Below, piece by piece: positions 10,262 through 21,422 of a stretch of DNA of 64,000 bases (position 1 is the stretch's first letter; every line of letters starts with the position of its first letter). The position numbers were made by a program, and so were the translations under genes. The DNA is from Nemophila menziesii (Eukaryota > Streptophyta > Magnoliopsida > Boraginales > Hydrophyllaceae), in NCBI GenBank assembly GCA_029959085.1, contig JARWIR010000005.1, positions 2,668,501 to 2,732,500 of the forward strand. The letters are read 5' to 3'. The notes under the pieces were generated by a model. It did not search any database. It was not told the DNA's origin and saw only the letters and a list, made by a program, of their open reading frames with translations.

Positions 10262-11110
10262 TGTTGGAACATTTGAAAGTAACAAAAGGCATTTTTCCCA
10301 CATCGGTTGGTGGCTAAGGCTAAAAGCCACTTTTATACCTTGTGGTATTAACAAACTCCAAAGAGCCAATACCCGTGCACATGGCAAGGCAATGATTAAG
10401 CCCACACACGCGCACCACCACCACCACCACCCACCCGCCCGGCCTGGCACCGGCGACGGCGTGGGTCGTGGGTCGTTGGGAGTCAAAAAATGAAAAATAA
10501 AAAATGAAAAATAAAAAATGAAATGGATTTTTCTACCAGCTCTTATAGTGGGCATTGACAACTCAAACTTAAACGTAAAGACAAATCTCCACCAATCACG
10601 CACGCGTTAGAAGAAATGGAATATTCTAACTGCTGTCACTTAGTCAACACGTGGGAATATCAAAGGTCAAAGGTCAAAGCTGTTACAAGAAATAAAAAAT
10701 GTGGAGGTTACAAGACAATCAAAACTGTCAACCCAATCAAGTCAAATCCGGGAGGGAATCGTGGGATTTAATTGGGACGTTTCAGAGTGGTTTGGGTCTT
10801 CCTTTCCCCTATATAAAGACCCCATTCTCCACCAGTATTCAACATGAAAATCACAACAAAGCAAAAGCAAACCACTCTCTCTACTTCACTTCTCCGAGAT
10901 AAGAACTAGTAGTCTTTCCGTTTGGAGATACCGGTACGCCGAAATATCTTTGTAACACTAGGATTATTTTCGTGTATTGTTTTCGCTTTTCATTCCGTGT
11001 AAGTTTGATTTTTGTTTGTAATCTCATTCGTGTAATAGTTCGTTTACCCTTTAAATTGATTTTACACTTTTTGTTTTGAATTGCCTTTTCTTTCTATTTC
11101 GTTTCGAACA
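10262..11110 (+). repeat. Copia 3' LTR
   Basis: A purine tract TGTGGGGGA (10253-10261 region) sits directly before TGTTGGAACATTTG, the expected start of a copia LTR. Inside is a TATA-like CCCCTATATAAAGACC near 10806, followed by a leader-like AC-rich stretch. The 3' end is set at ...TTTCGAACA (11110) because it mirrors the TGTTGGAACA start. The partner LTR is gone, so the right border cannot be proved by comparison or target duplication. Confidence 0.6.
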
Positions 11111-12174
11111 GTGAATATTTCACCCACAATAAACCGTCAGCCTATTTGTTTTACCTTCGACCTCTATCTTAGTTTGTTTAGTTAATATCAGTGGTTCATT
11201 ATGGTTTATCAACACCCCTTTGAATTTGTGTGGTCAATAGTAGCTTTTCAAATATGATCAAAAGTAATTCATTTTACCTTTTCATGAAATGCCGATACGT
11301 TATTCGGTCTTGGATTCTTGATGACATGCCAACATAAAAGTAGGTCTTTTCAGTTTGCATATTTTGTAGTCGGTCTTGTAAGTAATTCCTCGATGCGCCA
11401 ACGTTGGTCTTACGAGTAATTTTGGGATCCATCCACATAGAAATCTATCGTTTGAGTAACTTCTTAATAACATAGGAATGTAGTTGAGTAGGCATCTTTC
11501 GTCGATGGTATTAAATGATTTTTTGGAGGCCGGTAAGAATGATGTTAGCAACAACTACAAAACTTCTGACGTTGTCAATTTTCTTGATTTTCTTCACGAC
11601 CCGTGGTCGTGGCCGTGGTCATACTCTATTGGCTATGCTATGATTATTGTCTCTTTATCCTCGATAGTATTAATTGACATAAGCCCGTGTGGTAAACTCA
11701 TATGTACCAAGATGCATTTTATTTGCGTGGTTAACCTGCCTTGATATTATCTACCAAAAAAGAGGATGATGGAAGATAGAGAACACTTCTTTATAAATGT
11801 GTTCTTTTTCAAATAGAAACCTATGTCCCAAAATAACTATGCATGCATTTTTAATGGAGATTCGTGGGGTTGCTTGATTACTCAGATACTGTCACAATGT
11901 ATTATGAATTCCCTGTTATACATTGTATGGTGGTTTGTTTTCTAGTTTTATTTATGTTTTTTAGAATGAAAGAAATGTCATAAGTCACGGTACTAATGTT
12001 TCGACCGAAGATAAGCTTTTTATCAAAATTCAATATTTTGTTTGTTACTATTAAACTTAAAGATAACAGCTGCAAGATCTACAACAAGAAAGTCTCTGCA
12101 AATTGGGAGTTGTGTGATAATTAATTAAAGTTTTCTCAGTGTAGATCTGTATAGTTTAAAGTTTGTGATTTGAG
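11111..12174. other. Spacer, no gene recognised
   Basis: Mixed AT-rich sequence. Short open frames occur but none shows a domain, conserved motif or splice structure. Confidence 0.35.
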
Positions 12175-12183
12175 TTTTTTATA

Positions 12184-12621
12184 GGGTCAATGCCCCAAAA
12201 AATCAAAATAATATTATACTTGCCCCAAAGAATCATCCATTAATTTACTATTATAAGATTACACATTTACCCTTACACCATAAGAACTATTCCCGTCACA
12301 CGACGATTCCCGTCACGGAAGATTCCCGTCACGGACGATTCCCGTCACGGACGATTCCCATCACCGACGATTCCCGTCACGGACGATTCCCATCACCGAC
12401 GATTCCCGTCACCGACGATTCCCATCACCCGACAATTCCCGTCACCGACGATTCCCATCACCCGGCGAATCCCGTCAACGCGACGAATAATGTATAGTAG
12501 GGATAGTATAGTCAAATAATGTATAAAATAATTCAATTGATGATGTTATTGGGAAGAAATTTTGTCATTGATGTTATTGGGCTGAAAATAATATTATTTT
12601 GATTTTTTGGGTCATTTTCCC
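12184..12621. mobile_element. Non-autonomous Mutator-like (MULE) MITE
   Basis: Terminal inverted repeats of about 34 bases with 31 matches start GGGTCAATGCCCCAAAAAAT on the left and GGGAAAATGACCCAAAAAAT on the right (complement). The element is flanked by the 9-base direct repeat TTTTTTATA at 12175-12183 and 12622-12630. A 9-bp duplication with long TIRs is the mark of Mutator-like transposition. There is no transposase, and the interior is occupied by a minisatellite. It lies about 140 bases upstream of the DUF3598-type gene start. Confidence 0.85.
12285..12490. repeat. 15-16 bp minisatellite inside the MULE MITE
   Basis: About 13 imperfect copies of GACGATTCCCGTCACG, alternating with CCCATCACC variants. 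It is much more GC-rich than its surroundings. It is not a CRISPR array: there are no unique spacers of regular length, and the host is a plant. Confidence 0.9.
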
Positions 12622-12765
12622 TTTTTTATATCATAAAATGCTCACTAGTTTTGTAAAGTCTTATTGACTGGTTGACTTTAAAGAAAACAAAAAAAAAATT
12701 GAATATAAAAGGATGATTTGGATAAGAAGATAATTTACAAGTTCACAACTTCTTATTTCCCTCCA

Positions 12766-14394
12766 ATGGCTACGGCCATCACTTGCATTTCAGTTCCTCC
12801 CACTCTCAATCCATTAATCCCATTAACACCCACAACAAAGCTTCTCCGAACCCCAAAACCTTTCTTTCGCCCCATTTCCATTACCCAATTCACCAATCCA
12901 CCACTACTTTCTTCCACCACCACTTCCGCCACCACCTCCGCCGTCGGAGATGGTCTACAATCTAGCGAGGAACCAATAAGCATCGACAATCTTCGAGGCT
13001 TCATTCAACTAAACTTAGGCAAATGGAATGGCTCTTTTAACGTCAGTACCTATCTCCTTTACATTTTGTTTACTACTCCTGTTAATTTATAATTTAATTT
13101 TTTATTTTTTTTTAGCAATTTGATTGTTACGGAAATTTAATTCAACAAATTAGTACAAAGCTTTCAGCTAGCTCTTATGGCGAAGATGAATTACTCAGTT
13201 TAAGCCAATCGTAAGCTTCCTATCTTCTACTATTTGCCTATATTTGATAAGACAGGGACTAATGATGCAATTTACAATAATTCCAGCTTATACATAAAAC
13301 AACCTCCATTATATAATGCTAAAGAAGAAGATGAACAAGAATGGTACGAGTACAAAATTAAAGAAACCAATATGTTTACTGTCGATAAATATCAACAGGT
13401 ATTATTTACTTTTTATATATCTTTAATTAAAATATTTTAAATAATTAATATCAAATAAAATTAGTTTCCAGATAGGTTTTTTTCCCAAAGAGAAGGCATT
13501 TGCATTAAGGTATCAAATGGCCGGTATGTTAGAAACTGTGTTAAGACAAGGTGTACTAGGTGAAGATGATACTGGAGAAGAATCACCAAAGTGAGTAGTT
13601 TATTTAAATATTTTGGATAAAAAACAGGGACTAATGTTGCAATTTACAGAAACTTAAAGCTTCCATCTCGTAGACCAGCTCTTGTATGTGAAAATTGTTT
13701 ATATTCTTTAGAAAAAGATATGCGAGTAAGAGCATTTCATGTAATGGACCCACAAGGTACTCTCGAAATGCTTTATATCTTCCTTGAGGAACGAGATAGC
13801 ACAAAACTTGATCACAAATTTGAGGTATTTCATTCTTAAACATTACAAAAAGTACAGGGACTAATTATGCAAATTTTTTTAGGGTGACGAAGATAGGATT
13901 ACACCTCATCTTGGTACATGGAAAGGCCATTCTATAACTAAACGAAGCGGTGTTTATGGAGCCACAATTTCCCAAGCAAATACAACTTCTATACTCGAAA
14001 TTGATAAAAATGGCAAATTAATCCAGGTTTTTTTTTTAATAAATCACAATTTAGAAACACAAATTACGGCTTTACATATATAGATATATATATTTTTTCG
14101 TAGGACGTGTCTACAACTATTGAAGGAAAGGATGTAACGACCAACGTACATTGGACGGGTACCACAACTAAGAACTTGATCACGTTTGATAAAGGCTACC
14201 AAATGACGTTATTACCCTTGGGAATTTACATGGGGTGTCCGTGTGATTTAACGAAAAGTGTGCAAGAATCAAAGTCTTTTCATTTGGAGCTTTGTTGGCT
14301 TGAGTCAAGGAATAAGAGACAGAGATTAGTTCGCACGTTTGATTTAGAAGGCTTAGCTGTTTCTTCTACATATTTTTTTGAGACTAAGATATGA
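12766..14394 (+). CDS. Plastid-targeted DUF3598-type protein (lipocalin-like, function unknown)
   Basis: Seven exons joined on GT..AG borders: 12766-13041, 13116-13210, 13287-13398, 13472-13590, 13650-13824, 13883-14026 and 14104-14394. The 1212-nt result is in frame and encodes 403 residues. Residues 1 to about 65 are rich in Ser, Thr and Pro with almost no acids, typical of a chloroplast transit peptide. The mature part shows LNLGKWNGSF near the start and LGTWKGHSITKRSGVYG near the middle, two copies of the 'LG.W.G' lipocalin-like signature of DUF3598 proteins, which cyanobacteria share. Other marks are QPPLYNAKEEDEQEW, IGFFPKEKAFALRYQMAG and the C-terminal LLPLGIYMGCPCD. ATG 12766 was preferred over the in-frame 12718 because the transit peptide begins there. 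The biochemical role is unknown; family placement is from recalled motifs. Confidence 0.85.
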
Positions 14395-14829
14395 GTACTA
14401 GTTTTATTTATGAAAAACTTTTATAGTTTCGGAAAATCTTGAAATTAATTATTATTACAATAATCAATTCTTTTTTAATACAATTGACCACTAAGTACAT
14501 CTAAACTTATGAAACTTCTGAGGGAGCGCCCACTCTAGTACGTGGCGTAGCCCAACCGCACCTATCGTGCGACAAAATCCTCCATAATCCATCAGGTAGA
14601 TCTCTATACGGTACCATGCTCCCACCTTTACCATTCAATCCGCACATGAATTCGTCTTTATATATATATAGTCCTAGAGTCCGTGATTATCTCATCTGAC
14701 CAATCTCCTTTGTTTGCATCGCACTTTACTAGTGTGTGTAACTCGAACAAATCAGTCTCAATTTCAATGATAATTGTCTCGCACTTCCAATTTACCTCCC
14801 GTGGAGACCAAAATGTAATGCAAAAAGTT
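14395..14829. other. 3' flank of the DUF3598-type gene
   Basis: No gene is visible. The right half may be the 3' end of the minus-strand LINE remnant that follows. Confidence 0.35.
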
Positions 14830-16240
14830 TAGCTTAGAAAGCCGATTTCACCTTACACGTCCCCGCAAATCTTCCCATGTAGTCAGCAGTACTGTCCCAG
14901 AAAAGAACTCCAACTCCCGACCTTTCGGACCCACACATTAGACAACTATCAACATTAAGTTTAATATTATTGATCGATTTTATCCATTTTACTAGCGTAC
15001 TTCTCGCCGAAATAATCAAAGCCGAGCATACCCCATAGCTGTATTTTTGACATATTCCTTAGAACTATCATCGATTTCTTTGCTACACTATTCTCGAAAC
15101 AACGGTCATTCTGGTCACCAAGTGAATAGCTAAAGCCACTATTTTCAGCTCCAATCCGCTGTCAACTAGGCGGCAGTTGACCAGCTAGCTCCACCAAGCA
15201 AAGTCAGAATCCAGCGCTACTGTTGATCTCTTTCTGCAACAGCTATGCTCCTGCCCTGTATGGAGCTCAAGGCCTGATGCGGAATTTGCTGATGATTATT
15301 ATGTCCCCCTGGACTTGTATTATTTGCATTAAATTGTCCCTGATTATTTCCCACTCGTCTGCTACAGTGCCTCACCGAATCATTCCTGATCTTCCCATAA
15401 AATCCATTGAAGCCAATATCCTCCAAGGCCTCATGTTCGCCAATAAATTCACCAGTGATTTCATCCATACCAGTAACATTTTGCAGGTCACTAGCCGCTC
15501 GGCTATATGCTGCAGCACGTAACTTAGCTAATTCAGGCCATCCACCACAGAGACCGTCATAATATTTACAGTCCCGGAATAGATGTGATGCCAATTCTCG
15601 CGCTAAACCACACGATTTACACATAGGTGACACATCAATTCCTCTCCGCATAAAATTATCCACGATTAGTAAACGCTCCCTAATTGCTTGCAATATAAGT
15701 AGACGAACCTTTTGCTGACATATAAGGCCCCAAATTTTATCCCACCTGAACTACCTAGTCGGATTTGACTCCTTAAGGGCTTTATATGCTGACTTAACGG
15801 ATAAAACCCCAAACGCCTCCAAATTCCACTTGTACCCAATTCCTTGCGCATTATGAACTTCAACAATCCCATTCGGCAGTGCCTCACGTCCAGTAAGAAT
15901 ATTTTTGCAAATCCTAGAGTCTGATTGTTTTGGAACTCGTTTCATAACCCTTCTCTAGAATACTTGTGTTTTAAAACTGTAGCCCAAAGTGCCTGATTAC
16001 CATTCATAGTCTTCCACCCAAGCTTAGCGAGTAAAGCGCGATTACAACTCTTTGCATCCTGATAAGCCTCCATCCTTCTTATTCATACACATCTTCTTCC
16101 AAGATAACCTTCTGTACCCCAAATAAAGTCCCGGATAATCCTATCAGTTTTGTTACACATAGACCAGAAGTTTAATTGTTTGCATATTATATGTTGGTAT
16201 GGCGCTTAGGACCGCCTATGCCAAAGTTACCCTCCCGACT
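14830..16240 (-). pseudogene. L1-type LINE remnant: zinc-binding RT tail and RNase H
   Basis: Read on the minus strand from about 16080 down. ALLAKLGWKTMNGNQALWATVLKHKY and, after frame shifts, YKWNLEAFGVLSVKSAYKAL match the region after plant LINE reverse transcriptases. IRERLLIVDNFMRRGIDVSPMCKSC..ASHLFRDC is the zf-RVT zinc-binding domain. At 15019-14834 KLNVDSCLMCGSERSGVGVLFWDS matches the start of the RVT_3 RNase H. Stops and frame shifts separate these blocks, so it is a dead, 5'-truncated copy. Runs above 20 residues were split here into their recognisable blocks. Confidence 0.8.
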
Positions 16241-16766
16241 AGCTTAGATTTTGCACTTTTGAGTTAGATAACTTATCTTTCATACTCATAGTTATTCTAC
16301 TATAGAAACCTCTAGGAAGACGACTTGCACATATGGGGGTCCCCAAATACGCACCCAACGAATCACTAATCACTAAGTATAAAGTTGCACTGCACAGCTA
16401 GCTCTTCCTTTTTTGTTTGGGGAACATTCTTTGAAAAAAATATTATCAACTTTTCTTCGCTTATAGTTTGCCTGACTTCTTCACTAAGTACAAAATTTTG
16501 ATAGATTCATTTTGCTTCATTAACTATAGTATTTTTTTCAAAAAAATAGCACTATAGGTCCGTATTATGCAAAAATTGGACTATAGATCCCTATACTATG
16601 CTAAAACTGCACTATAGTCGAGAAGGGTAAGCACCACGAGCTGTGAAACGATTTCATAAAGAAAGAAGGAAGAGTTACGATATCACATGGTTAAAAAAAT
16701 GTAGGAATATATATAAATTTACTCAAATAGTTAATTTTACAGAAAAGTTGATGGTGATTATTACTA
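16241..16766. other. Spacer with copies of the dispersed CTATAGGTCC repeat
   Basis: No gene. At 16545-16620 there are at least three units of the window-wide short repeat in the orientation GCACTATAGGTCCGTATTATGC. This is the 3' flank of the small plastid gene on the minus strand. Confidence 0.5.
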
Positions 16767-17658
16767 TTATCTAATTGGAACTTTAATCCAACCATTAGCA
16801 AAAGCAATGGCTAAGATTATAAATGGTGTGGAGAAGCCACCTATGATAATATAAGGTAAAGGTGTTTTCATAGGATTCTCTCCTTCTCTTTCTCCAGCTG
16901 ATTGCCAATACCTACACCAAAATTCATCAAATTATATGATCGTTTTATATATATTTTTTATTTTAAATGAAATCATTAAATTAGAAGACCAAGAAGATTA
17001 GAAAGGTATCACAATCCTCACTTGAACCCATATAGGTCATTGTGCATTATATAGGTATCTATAATATAATTATTTCAAGGAAAATATAGTTTTTTTCCAT
17101 AATGCAGGGTCTTATAGTGTAACCAATTTGATAATATAGATTATTTTTCATATAATATAGGTACTGATAGTGCAAGTTTGCACAATATAAGGACCTCTAA
17201 TGCAATTTTTGTATAACATTAGGACCTATAATGTAATTAACTCAGAAAAAGTCCTCCGATAAAAAAATTGTGCCCGTAACACATAAATATGTAGGTATGT
17301 TATATGTGTTAAGAAATTAGTTAACTCACTGTTCAGGTTCTTGTTCTTTAGTTATGAACTTCTTCTTGTCTCCTTGGTTAGCTTCTCCTTCTCCTAAAAT
17401 CATTAAATGATCGGTTTCAGACAACAAAACAAGATTCATAGTTGTTTTATTAAGTAGAATACTTCTAACAAATGAGATGTTAAGCATAAAAAAATGTATG
17501 AAATTTAATTGCCAACCTAATTTAGCAGAAATTTTTGCATGATTTTGCTTTGATTTTCTTGTTACATTGAGAATGTGAGGTTGATGAAATGGAGAGAAAA
17601 AAAGCAGCTTTGTTGTTGAGATGGTGAGAGTTGAAGAATTAGCTAAATTTGCTGCCAT
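16767..17658 (-). CDS. Small plastid-targeted single-span membrane protein, unrecognised
   Basis: Three exons on the minus strand (17658-17517, 17393-17330, 16911-16767) join in frame over 351 nt and encode 116 residues. The first about 45 residues are Ser/Thr/Lys-rich and lack acids, fitting a chloroplast transit peptide. The middle is hydrophilic (GEGEANQGDKKKFITKEQEPE). The tail has YWQSAGEREGENPMKTPLP followed by one hydrophobic span (YIIIGGFSTPFIILAIAFANG) and a basic end, WIKVPIR. This looks like a one-helix thylakoid or envelope protein, but I do not recognise the family by name and assign no function. Intron 1 (17394-17516, 123 nt) has no in-frame stop; its removal restores a compact protein. 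Confidence 0.75.
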
Positions 17659-18179
17659 TTTCTTCTTTTTTTCGAATTCTTTGAAAATGAGTATTGATTG
17701 ATAACTTAGAATTTAATTAATTTAATTACTCCTTTTTTGTTTTTGTGGGTGATATTGAAGATACAAATTTTAATGGATATTCAATTATTCTATGGTTCAT
17801 AGTATATTTTACCTGCCTTATCTTCTTCCATCTCTTGAATGACCAATATGCCCTTTTGCCACTCTCTTTTCTTGGAGAACTACTTCTTCTCCTTTCATAT
17901 TCTCTGTTTTCTAGTCTATATGAATAATATAGAACAAAAAGTCTTACATAATTTCGATCGACAAATTTTTTTTTTTTTTTTTTTTTACATAATTTAGGGA
18001 AGAATACAATCAAAAGATAATTGTACATGAAATATAACCTATTTTATTAAATTATTATTTAATTATGATAAGCGTTTCCACCTTTTAAATGACATGTAAC
18101 AAATTATGAATTATAATATTTTTAAGGGTATTTTATTATTATTTTTTTGAACAAAGTTACATGCAAAAAGAAATGATCT
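17659..18179. other. Promoter side of the small plastid gene and AT-rich spacer
   Basis: No coding feature is supported. A poly-T run lies near 17967-17986. Confidence 0.35.
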
Positions 18180-18600
18180 GAATTAGCCGATTCTAAGTTG
18201 AGAAAATATGTAGAACAAAGTCAAGTTCTCCACTTCACTGATGGTCCTCGGTCTAGTTAAACTTGTGGTGCGGTCAACTATTCCGTTGAAATGACGCGGT
18301 AAGTGTTTGAAGTGTATGTTGTCATACTCTTTCACAATACGTCTGATCTGCTTCACAAAAGGTCTGACTCTCCACCACGGAACTGACAACGACCTAATAT
18401 CTTGAATGGGTTCAAATTTTTCCTAACAAATAATAGTTTTTTTGTTAGCCGCATTCCTGCACATCTTCGACACCTCTAACACCGCATTTGTTTGTCTTTC
18501 AGCAATAAAGTCCACAAACATTGATTTTGCAATAGTTCTTCTATTTCAAGATCTCGTTTCCCGTTCTGTAATTCCTATTCCACGTGGTTTCAAGCTATTT
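18180..18600 (-). pseudogene. LINE RNase H domain fragment
   Basis: The minus strand encodes SVPWWRVRPFVKQIRRIVKE then FKHLPRHFNGIVDRTTSLTR. This matches the C-terminal end of the plant LINE RNase H (RVT_3) domain, whose 'H..R..N..AD.LA' motif is recognisable. Here the catalytic Asp is present but the following residues are altered. No reverse transcriptase is adjacent, so it is an isolated fragment. Confidence 0.6.
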
Positions 18601-19102
18601 TTGAAAGAAATATAATATTAGGTATCAACTAAAAAAAATCACATATACAATTGTATTTAAGGTAATCCAATCAAATAAAAAAAAAAGAAAAAAAAAGAAC
18701 AAAATAATATGATTGAACCACCAAAAATATATTTAATATATAGGATCGATCTTATTAAAATAAAAATAATTTTAATTCCAAATTGACTCTCATATGTATT
18801 AAAAAACTAAAATCTCTTGATACCTTTACTTTTTATATAATATCATTATCTTGCATCTTCTCACAACATTATCAGAGTAACAATCTGAATGACATATCGA
18901 AAGACAAAAAAAGAAAAATATAAACCCAAAAAAAGTTAACAAATACAATATTCACGATTAATTATAATGAGTAATAAAATTAAACTTCAATCACATATAC
19001 AAGTAACAAGATTTAATTTTAGAAAAGATATCAAAATGATAGATAAAAGAATTAAGTAAAAATTTCTTAAATTATAACTAAGCTATGTCATTCTTAGATT
19101 TA
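18601..19102. other. AT-rich spacer, no gene seen
   Basis: Neither strand shows coding, RNA or mobile-element signals that I can support. Confidence 0.35.
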
Positions 19103-20341
19103 GGGGGGGGGGGGGGGGGGGGGTATTCAATTGAGAGTCTATAGGATTTTTTTGGATTTTAAAAGTTGAGAGGTATTCAATTAAGAGTCTAAAAAGTCTT
19201 TTAAAATCTTGGTTTATTCAATTACGACTCTAAAGAATCTTTTAAAATCTTGGTGTATTCAATCTGGATTTTGAACAATCCTTTAAAATCTGATAGTATT
19301 CAAAAGTCTATGAATTTTTTTGGAAATCAATTCCTATTGGATTTCATAGGATTTCAAAGAACAAAAAAAATTATTTTGAAATCTATCATCTTATTTGGAG
19401 ATTTTGATGGATTTCCTTTTTAGACTATTTTATAACAAATTAAAAAAAATTACTTATGATATATATTTTTCATGTGCGATTAAAATTAATAAAATTTCAT
19501 GAAAAAATTAGCCGTAACATTATTGTATCAATTAAAAAACTCATTCATGTTATTAATATTTTTCATGTTAAACCTCAATTAAAAAATTTACATGAAAAAA
19601 ATTATACGCAAGATGATTGATTTAGTTAAATAAACTCATGAGATATTGTTTAATTAAAAAAAATCATGTAAATCTACAATATATGATATGAATCCAGTTA
19701 AGTACAATAATGAACCTAAAATGATGTCTCGTGACTAATATTATTTGTCATTGAGAACTATAGTTCTGAAAGAAACATGTGCATACATTGTGTAACATAT
19801 TAAGTATGACATATTCTACTATTTCAACAATTTCAAGTAGTACTTAGTTGTTTTCATTCGGCGAGATTAACATTAAAGAATATTTTTAAAGTCGCTAACA
19901 CATTGGTAAAGATCCTTGTCTAACATAAGACCTGATGGATGTGTAAATAACTTATTTGTTTCTTTTTTTTTATATACTTTGATAGGTTAAATTATTGATT
20001 AAATGACTTCTGTTGCTATCAACCACATTTTATTGTAATTCAACTCTTTAAGATAATAAACATGAAAATAGTGTAATTCAATTTTTCATAATATGTATGT
20101 GAAAATATAAGTTCGATATTCAATTTGTTTTAAAGTACATTATTTTAAATTCTTGTAAAAAACTAAAAAAATTGTATGTCAAACTCTATCAAAATATATA
20201 AAGGATTTACAAAAATCCATTCAACTCTATATAAGATTTAAAAAGAATCTGCCAGAATCTGTCAGAATCTACAATAATCCATAAAATTTGCAAAGTCTAT
20301 AGACTTTTTAAAATCCATCAAATTCTCGATTGAATACACCC
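19103..20341. mobile_element. Non-autonomous TIR DNA transposon with a 21-base G tract at its left end
   Basis: The left end GGGTATTCAATTGAGAGTCT is mirrored by the right end, which in complement reads GGGTGTATTCAATCGAGAAT; similarity continues through GGATTTTAAAA for about 45 bases. The motif TATTCAATT..GTCTA recurs four to five times just inside the left end, as subterminal repeats do. No transposase frame is present. The G run (19103-19123) has blurred the left border, so the target duplication and hence the superfamily could not be fixed. Confidence 0.65.
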
Positions 20342-21414
20342 ATGAACTTTAAGGCTCTTCAAATTATCTTTGAACTAATTATTTTAATTCGTCCTTAATC
20401 ATGATTACAAATTTATCCCTCTATGATTGTGATATCTACTTTATTTTTTAGATATATCGATCATATTAAAATGGATTTGGTAACAAGGACTAATGGCGAG
20501 TAAATATTGTTAAGTCTAAGGATCGTTTGAGTGATCCCAAGAATAATATATAATTAAGAGTTTGTTCAAGATTTTTATTCTTAAAAGTATATATACTATA
20601 TAATTAGGATGATTGACCTATGGTGTTTGAGAGACAACTTTTACGGTTTACAAGAAATATGTGGTAGGTTTTTCTTCAAATAGACCATCACCTAATCTTA
20701 AAGGTGACCAAATACTAAAACAGTCTCAAATAAAACAATAACAACCTAAAGACAAAAATCAGGTGGCACTAAGTATGGATAACTAACTCAGCGAGTCACT
20801 GAACGAGTCATTGAGTGCCGAGTCGCTGAGTATCAATGCATTGAGTATCGGTATCGTTCAACTTAGACTACCATTGGCCGACCACCCCAGCGCCGCCACC
20901 GGGCTGTCCTCGGATATTTGACTGAGCACTCAGAGATTCATTGAGTTCTCAGACAAAAATCACCGAGACCCACCACTGATCGAACACCATCTGCACCACC
21001 ACCTGGGGCGTAGTCAGATATTTTATTGAGTACTCCGAAATTTTATTGAGTACGAAAAAAATCACAGAGTATGCTCAGCAAATTCTCTAAGTATACTAAG
21101 AAATTCACTAAGCATGCTCAGTGAATTCTCAAAGTATGTATAGTAAAACATTATGTAGGCTCGATTAATAAAAATAAAATAAAAAAGGGAATAATAACAC
21201 AAATTTTATTTATATAAAAGAATATATTTACAACACTTAATGAAAAATAAAACAAAACTCTTCACTTAAAAATAATTTTAAAAACCTTATTACAATATTT
21301 AATAAAAATAATTACAAGAAAAACAACATGTGCTATCGTTAGCATGACATCAGCCTTATTCATTGAGTATTTAGTAAAAAAAGGCCTTTGCTCGCAAACA
21401 GGCATAACCATATA
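20342..21414. other. Spacer; GAGT-rich degenerate segment at 20770-21130
   Basis: No gene. Between about 20770 and 21130 short words TGAGT, GAGTC and GAGTA recur many times in a loosely repetitive pattern. No unit length could be defined. Confidence 0.35.
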
Positions 21415-21422
21415 CATATGGA

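Noticed and set aside
10251..10493. Short frame with a His run (80 codons)
   Set aside because: It lies inside the copia LTR across a CAC microsatellite; no protein family is visible.
12285..12490. CRISPR-like array
   Set aside because: Units are contiguous with no unique spacers, lie inside a MITE, and the host is a plant.
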